NCBI GenBank assembly: GCA_937897645.1
Contig: CALCNV010000097.1
Location: 1 to 36,768, forward strand
Reading direction: 5' to 3'
DNA length: 36,768 nt
DNA from: an uncultured Lysobacteraceae bacterium
GTDB taxonomy: Bacteria > Pseudomonadota > Gammaproteobacteria > Xanthomonadales > Xanthomonadaceae
Part shown: piece by piece, positions 32,711 through 36,768 of the stretch
How the letters are laid out: the number at the start of each line of letters is the position of its first letter
How positions within the stretch are numbered: the stretch's first letter is position 1
Position numbers and translations under genes: made by a program
The notes under the pieces: model-generated
The model's input: only the letters and a program-made list of their open reading frames with translations
Database searches by the model: none
What the model was told of the DNA's origin: nothing

Positions 32711-33331
32711 ATGGCGAACGATGGGGTCCATGAGCCTGTGAATACGGGCCGACGCCGGTTCCTGACCGCGACCACGGCTGTGGTCGGTGCGGTGGGAGTC
32801 GGGTTTTTAGCTGTACCGTTCATCAAGTCGTGGAATCCGAGTGCGAGGGCCAAGCTGGCCGGCGCCCCGGTGACCGCGGACCTGATCGGCCTGGAAGAAG
32901 GCCAGCGGCTGGTCCTGGAATGGCGCGGCCAGCCGATCTGGATCGTCAAGCGCTCGCAGGCCCTGCTGGATGCTCTGCCGGGCCTGGACGGTCGACTGCG
33001 CGACCCCGAGTCGACCAATCCCGACCAGCAGCCCGCCTACGTGCTGAAGGGCAATCCCGAATTCCGTTCGATCAAGCCCGAGATCTCGGTGCTGGTCGGT
33101 CTGTGCACCCACCTGGGCTGCTCGCCTGAAATGGTCGCCGAAATCCACCCGCAGCCCTATGACCCGGACTGGAAGGGCGGTTATTTCTGCCCGTGCCACA
33201 AGTCGCGCTTCGACATGTCGGGCCGCGTGTTCCAGGGCGTGCCCGCACCCACCAACCTGGTGGTGCCGCCGCACTTCTACGAGAACGACACCACCATCGT
33301 GGTCGGTCTTGATCCGCAGGGGGCCGCGTAA
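32711..33331 (+). CDS. petA: Ubiquinol-cytochrome c reductase Rieske iron-sulfur subunit
   Basis: The 206-residue Rieske protein of the cytochrome bc1 complex passes electrons from quinol to cytochrome c1. A twin-arginine-like anchor (GRRRFLTATTAVVGAVGVGFLAV) is followed by the soluble domain. The [2Fe-2S] ligands are Cys132 and His134 in CTHLGC (with Cys137) and Cys160 and His163 in CPCH (with Cys162). GGAG lies six bases before the ATG. It is the first gene of petABC; the next start is 3 bp after its stop. The complex feeds electrons to cytochrome c and so possibly to the NirK cytochrome domain. Confidence 0.97.
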   Translation: MANDGVHEPVNTGRRRFLTATTAVVGAVGVGFLAVPFIKSWNPSARAKLAGAPVTADLIGLEEGQRLVLEWRGQPIWIVKRSQALLDALPGLDGRLRDPESTNPDQQPAYVLKGNPEFRSIKPEISVLVGLCTHLGCSPEMVAEIHPQPYDPDWKGGYFCPCHKSRFDMSGRVFQGVPAPTNLVVPPHFYENDTTIVVGLDPQGAA

Positions 33332-33334
33332 GCC

Positions 33335-34597
33335 ATGGCGAACAATATCTTCACCCGCACCGCCAACAACACCTGGGAATGGTTCACCGAGCGCGCGCCG
33401 GGCTTCATGCCCATGTACCGCAAGCACATGAGCGAGTACTACGCGCCGAAGAACTTCAACTTCTGGTACTACTTCGGCTCGCTGGCCATGCTGGTGCTGG
33501 TCAACCAGATCGTCACCGGCATCTTCCTGACGATGCACTTCAAGCCGAGCGCGGCGGAAGCCTTCGCCTCGGTCGAGTACATCATGCGCGACGTGGAGTG
33601 GGGCTGGCTGATCCGCTACATGCACAGCACCGGCGCGTCGCTGTTCTTCATCGTCGTGTACCTGCACATGTTCCGCGGCCTGATGTACGGCAGCTACCAG
33701 AAGCCACGCGAACTGGTGTGGATCCTGGGCATGCTGATCTACCTGGTGCTGATGGCCGAAGCCTTCATGGGCTACGTGCTGCCGTGGGGCCAGATGTCGT
33801 TCTGGGGCGCGAAGGTCATCATCTCGCTGTTCGGCGCCATTCCGGTGATTGGCAACGGCCTGACCGAATGGATCATGGGCGACTACCTGCCAGGCGACGC
33901 GACCATCGGCCGCTTCTTCGCCTTGCACGTGATCGCGCTGCCGCTGGTGTTGCTGTTGCTGGTGGTGCTGCACCTCGGCGCGCTGCACGAAGTGGGTTCC
34001 AACAACCCCGACGGCGTGGACATCAAGAAGGGCCCGAAGGGCAACCGCTGGGATCCCAACAAGCCCGCCGACGGCATTCCGTTCCATCCGTATTACACGG
34101 TCAAGGACCTGGTGGGCGTGGGCTTCCTGCTGATCATCGCGGCCTTCATCATCTTCTTCATCCCGGCGGTGGGCGGCTGGTTCCTGGAGCATGACAACTT
34201 CACCGAGGCCAATCGCCTGGTGACGCCCGCACACATCAAGCCGGTCTGGTACTACACGCCTTACTACGCCATGTTGCGGGTGATCCCGCACAAGCTCAGC
34301 GGCGTGATCGTCATGGGCGGTGCCATCATGATCCTGTTCCTGGTGCCATGGCTGGATCGCGCCAAGGTCAAGTCCTACCGCTACCGCGGCCTTTTGTCCA
34401 AGCTGCTGCTGGGCGTGTTCGCCATCAGCTTCGTATGGCTGGGCAAGATCGGCGCCGGCCCGGGTACCGACCCGGTCGAGACCATCGTGGGACGCGTGCT
34501 GACCTTCTATTACTTCGCCTTCTTCATCACCATGCCGATATGGACCAAGCTAGACAAGACCAAGCCGGTGCCGGAACGGGTGACGACGCATGACTAA
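33335..34597 (+). CDS. petB: Cytochrome b subunit of the bc1 complex
   Basis: A 420-residue integral membrane cytochrome b with eight or more helices carrying hemes bL and bH and the quinol sites. The heme-binding His pairs are in HSTGASLFFIVVYLHMFRG and HVIALPLVLLLLVVLHLGALH. A quinol-site PPW-like region is not intact as such, but the AFMGYVLPWGQMSFWGA stretch of the family is clear. The C-terminal part after about residue 330 is typical of the long proteobacterial form. The start follows petA by 3 bp, and the stop overlaps petC by 8 bp. Confidence 0.97.
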   Translation: MANNIFTRTANNTWEWFTERAPGFMPMYRKHMSEYYAPKNFNFWYYFGSLAMLVLVNQIVTGIFLTMHFKPSAAEAFASVEYIMRDVEWGWLIRYMHSTGASLFFIVVYLHMFRGLMYGSYQKPRELVWILGMLIYLVLMAEAFMGYVLPWGQMSFWGAKVIISLFGAIPVIGNGLTEWIMGDYLPGDATIGRFFALHVIALPLVLLLLVVLHLGALHEVGSNNPDGVDIKKGPKGNRWDPNKPADGIPFHPYYTVKDLVGVGFLLIIAAFIIFFIPAVGGWFLEHDNFTEANRLVTPAHIKPVWYYTPYYAMLRVIPHKLSGVIVMGGAIMILFLVPWLDRAKVKSYRYRGLLSKLLLGVFAISFVWLGKIGAGPGTDPVETIVGRVLTFYYFAFFITMPIWTKLDKTKPVPERVTTHD

Positions 34598-35333
34598 GAA
34601 ACTTCTTTCGCGCCTGGCCGTATTCGCCAGCGGCATGCTGCTGTCCTTTTCGGTGTTCGCCTCGGGCGGCGGCGCCACGCAGCAAGCCGGCAACGACCTC
34701 AGCGACAGGGCTTCGCTGCAACGCGGCGCCCAGTTGTACATGAACAACTGCTCGGGCTGCCATTCCCTCAAATTCATGCGCTATTCGCGCATGGCCGAGG
34801 ACCTGGGCCTGACCGAGGAAGAGGTGATGGCCAACCTCAACTTCACCGGCGCCAAGTTCGGCGAGCAGATCCACGTGGCGATGCCGGTGGAGCAGGCGAC
34901 CACGTGGTTCGGCAAGATGCCGCCCGACCTGAGCCTGATTTCGCGCGTGCGTGGCAGCGACTGGATCTACACCTACCTGAAGTCGTTCTACCTGGACGAA
35001 ACCCGTCCGCTGGGCTGGAACAACACGCTGTTTCCGAATGCCTCCATGCCCAACCCGTTGTGGCAGTTGCAGGGCATGCAGCACGCCGAGTTCAGCGAGC
35101 CGGATGCGACCGGTGAGCGCCACGTTGAATCGCTGAAAGTGACCCAGCCGGGGCGCCAGACTGCAGCCGAGTTCGACCAGACCGCACGTGATATCACCAA
35201 CTTCCTCGAGTACGTCGGCGAACCGGCCGCACTCAAGCGCCAGAGCATGGGCGTGTGGGTAATCCTGTTCCTGGTGGCGCTTACCTTCCTCGCGTTCCTG
35301 TTGAAGCAGGAATACTGGAAGGACGTGCACTAA
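34590..35333 (+). CDS. petC: Cytochrome c1 subunit of the bc1 complex
   Basis: A 247-residue periplasmic cytochrome c1 with an N-terminal signal (about 26 residues) and a C-terminal membrane anchor (VWVILFLVALTFLAFLLKQ). Heme c attaches at Cys54-SG-Cys57-His58 (NNCSGCHSLKFMRYSR). The motif WFGKMPPDLSLISRVRGSDWIYTYLKSFYLD and the Met in NPLWQLQGMQH (a candidate axial-ligand region) fit the family. It completes petABC. A structured leader and sspA follow. Confidence 0.96.
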   Translation: MTKKLLSRLAVFASGMLLSFSVFASGGGATQQAGNDLSDRASLQRGAQLYMNNCSGCHSLKFMRYSRMAEDLGLTEEEVMANLNFTGAKFGEQIHVAMPVEQATTWFGKMPPDLSLISRVRGSDWIYTYLKSFYLDETRPLGWNNTLFPNASMPNPLWQLQGMQHAEFSEPDATGERHVESLKVTQPGRQTAAEFDQTARDITNFLEYVGEPAALKRQSMGVWVILFLVALTFLAFLLKQEYWKDVH

Positions 35334-35356
35334 GCCTGCCGTAGCGTGAGTCTCGA

Positions 35357-35489
35357 CCCCGTGCGCACCTGCGCGGGGCTCGCAGGAAAGGCCGGATCCA
35401 TTCTTTCCTGCTGGGGGCTCGCAACTCGTGGACCGTGGCGACCGTCGGCAACGGGCTGGCGGCGTCGATGCGACCGGCGGTTCCGGTCG
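35357..35489 (+). promoter_or_regulatory. Structured leader of sspA (three stem-loops)
   Basis: In the 168-bp petC-sspA gap three hairpins are visible: CCCC-GT-GCGC with GCGC-GGGG (35357-35378), a perfect 9-bp stem GCAGGAAAG/CTTTCCTGC (35382-35390, 35403-35411), and a perfect 7-bp stem CGACCGG/CCGGTCG (35471-35489). The last ends 2 bp before the ribosome-binding site. There is no U-run. It could be a cis-regulatory RNA or processing site. Confidence 0.5.
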
Positions 35490-35501
35490 TCGGAGAGCCT
35501 G

Positions 35502-36137
35502 ATGGCTGCGAGTCTGCGTATGCGCAATACCCTGACGCTGTTTTCTTCCACCGATGACGTGCTGTGCCACCGCGTGCGGCTGGTGCTGGCGGCCAAGGGC
35601 GTGACCTACGACCTGGTGCCGGTGGATGCGCAGAACCCGCCCGAAGACCTGATCGACCTCAATCCCTACCATTCCGTCCCCACCCTGGTGGAGCGCGACC
35701 TGGTGCTGTACGCCGCCTCGGTGGTCAGCGAATACCTCGACGAACGCTATCCGCATCCGCCGCTGATGCCGGTGGATCCGCTTTCACGCGCCCGCCTGCG
35801 CCTGGCCATGCTGCGCATCGAACACGACTGGGTGCCGCAGGTGCAGGCCATCCAGTTGGGCAACAAGGCGCAGGCCGAAGCGGGCCGCAAGCGCCTCAAG
35901 GAACTGCTGACCGCGGCGGTCCCGCTGTTCAAGGCCAGCAAGTTCTTCCTCAATCCGGAAATGAGCCTGGCCGATTGCGCGATGGCGCCGATCATTTGGC
36001 GCCTGCCATCGCTGGACATCCCGTTGCCGAAGGATGGCAAGGCGATCGAGGACTACGGCAACCGCATCTTCCGCAATCCCGGCTTCCTGCGCAGCCTGAC
36101 CGACCAGGAAAAAAAGTTGCGCGAGATTCCAGCTTGA
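35502..36137 (+). CDS. sspA: Stringent starvation protein A (GST-like)
   Basis: A 211-residue protein of the SspA family, which binds RNA polymerase and affects stationary-phase and acid-stress transcription. A thioredoxin-like N-terminal domain (LTLFSSTDDVLCHRVRLVLAAKGVTYDLVPVD) leads to LNPYHSVPTLVERDLVLYAASVVSEYLDERYPHPPLMP, a clear SspA/GST signature. An all-helical C-terminal domain follows. The ATG at 35502 has GGAG six bases upstream. The open frame to 35346 is excluded because the leader hairpins lie there and family proteins start here. It is followed by sspB, as in many proteobacteria. Confidence 0.95.
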   Translation: MAASLRMRNTLTLFSSTDDVLCHRVRLVLAAKGVTYDLVPVDAQNPPEDLIDLNPYHSVPTLVERDLVLYAASVVSEYLDERYPHPPLMPVDPLSRARLRLAMLRIEHDWVPQVQAIQLGNKAQAEAGRKRLKELLTAAVPLFKASKFFLNPEMSLADCAMAPIIWRLPSLDIPLPKDGKAIEDYGNRIFRNPGFLRSLTDQEKKLREIPA

Positions 36138-36155
36138 GCGGTGAAGAGTGAAGTC

Positions 36156-36247
36156 GCGCCTTCGGCGCTGAAAATGGTGAAGAAAAGCCCATTGCTTTAC
36201 CCTTCGCAGGCGGTACAGCCGCCGACTTTACAGTTCGCACAGCGAAC
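36156..36247 (+). other. Three stem-loops between sspA and sspB
   Basis: In the 130-bp gap three hairpins occur: GCGCC-TTC-GGCGC (36156-36168), GGCGG-TACAG-CCGCC (36209-36223) and GTTCGC-ACA-GCGAAC (36233-36247). None has a U-run. They may adjust sspB expression or mark a processing site; no coding sequence was seen in the gap. Confidence 0.5.
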
Positions 36248-36267
36248 GAATTGGCCAAGTAAAACGA

Positions 36268-36702
36268 ATGACCGATGAAGCACCAGGCATGACCAGCCAT
36301 CGCCCGTACCTGTTGCGGGCGCTGTCCGAGTGGATTGCCGACAACGACATGACGCCCCACCTGCTGGTCGATGCCACGCAGCCAGGCGTGCAGGTGCCTC
36401 CGAGCGCGGTGAAGGAAGGCAAGGTGGTGTTGAACATCGCCCAGCGGGCGGTCATGCGTTTGCAGATCGACAACAACGCCGTCAGTTTCAGCGCGCGCTT
36501 CGGTGGCGTCAGTTATCCGGTCATGGTGCCTATCTCGGCCGTGATCGCGGTGTATGCGCGCGAGACAGGGCAGGGCATGGCATTGCCCGATGATCTTGCC
36601 GGCACCACCCCGCCGGAAAACGACGACGAACCGCCTACGCCTACGTCGCCGGAAGATTCACCTTCGGCAGGCAAGCGCACGCATCTGCGCGTGGTGAAAT
36701 AG
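36268..36702 (+). CDS. sspB: ClpXP protease specificity-enhancing factor SspB
   Basis: A 144-residue adaptor that delivers ssrA-tagged proteins to ClpXP. The folded domain runs from RPYLLRALSEWIADNDMTPHLLVDATQPGVQVP through VLNIAQRAV and FSARFGG to VYARETGQGM. A Pro/Glu/Asp-rich linker leads to the ClpX-binding tail HLRVVK, as in E. coli SspB. A start at 36289 (MTSHRPYLL) is almost equally plausible; no strong ribosome-binding site is visible for either. It follows sspA. Confidence 0.93.
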   Translation: MTDEAPGMTSHRPYLLRALSEWIADNDMTPHLLVDATQPGVQVPPSAVKEGKVVLNIAQRAVMRLQIDNNAVSFSARFGGVSYPVMVPISAVIAVYARETGQGMALPDDLAGTTPPENDDEPPTPTSPEDSPSAGKRTHLRVVK

Positions 36703-36710
36703 TTTCCTGG

Positions 36711-36768
36711 GTAGGAGCGCCCCATGGGCGCGAGCTCTCGCTCTATTCCCAGCAATGCTGCAGAGCTC
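36711..36768. repeat. REP element, GTAGGAGCGCCCC class, cut by window end
   Basis: The head GTAGGAGCGCC is followed by a GCGCCCCATGGGCGC palindrome (stem GCGCCC/GGGCGC). The final GAGCTC begins the complementary right arm and is truncated by the window edge. It lies 8 bp after the sspB stop. Confidence 0.75.

Overview
The window looks like a chromosomal segment of a denitrifying, peptide-consuming gammaproteobacterium of the Xanthomonadaceae (Lysobacter / Pseudoxanthomonas / Thermomonas-like). The reasons are the high GC, the gene orders petABC-sspA-sspB and miaB-phoH-ybeY-corC, and many GTAG/GTGG-headed palindromic REP elements of the kind known from Stenotrophomonas and relatives. The genus is an inference; no rRNA or tRNA gene was seen.

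Region 1 (1-10.8 kb) is a set of peptide-use genes: the 3' end of an S9 peptidase, a POT-family peptide transporter, an OPT-family oligopeptide transporter, a complete exported S9 peptidase, a DUF819 membrane protein and the cstA-ybdD pair. Together they suggest extracellular or periplasmic peptide cleavage followed by uptake. A CorA Mg2+ channel (11.1-12.1 kb) separates this from the next region.

Region 2 (12.2-21.9 kb, all on the minus strand) is a denitrification island. In transcription order it holds hemN-fnr, then qNor, a small HMA-like protein, nnrS and a SirB2-like membrane protein, then nirK-nirV-SCO1. NirK is a class II copper nitrite reductase that is a predicted lipoprotein with a C-terminal cytochrome c domain. 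The Fnr-type regulator has all four [4Fe-4S] cysteines. Fnr-like palindromes lie before hemN (perfect consensus), nirK and qNor, so the island looks like a self-contained low-oxygen regulon converting nitrite to NO to N2O. No nitrate or N2O reductase gene is in the window.

Region 3 (22-31.2 kb, minus strand) starts, in transcription order, with miaB, a small membrane protein, an unrecognised ORF, phoH(ybeZ), an AT-richer exported ORF, ybeY, an unrecognised exported protein and corC. It ends with a DUF4105 membrane protein and a GH97 glycosidase. This is the classical miaB-ybeZ-ybeY-ybeX order interrupted by lineage-specific small genes and REP elements, two of which touch gene boundaries (a stop codon at 27533, a missing start near 29398).

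Region 4 (31.2-36.8 kb, plus strand) holds an SLT lytic transglycosylase, the cytochrome bc1 operon petABC, and sspA and sspB. The sspA leader and the sspA-sspB gap each contain three stem-loops that no coding feature explains. The window ends inside another REP element.
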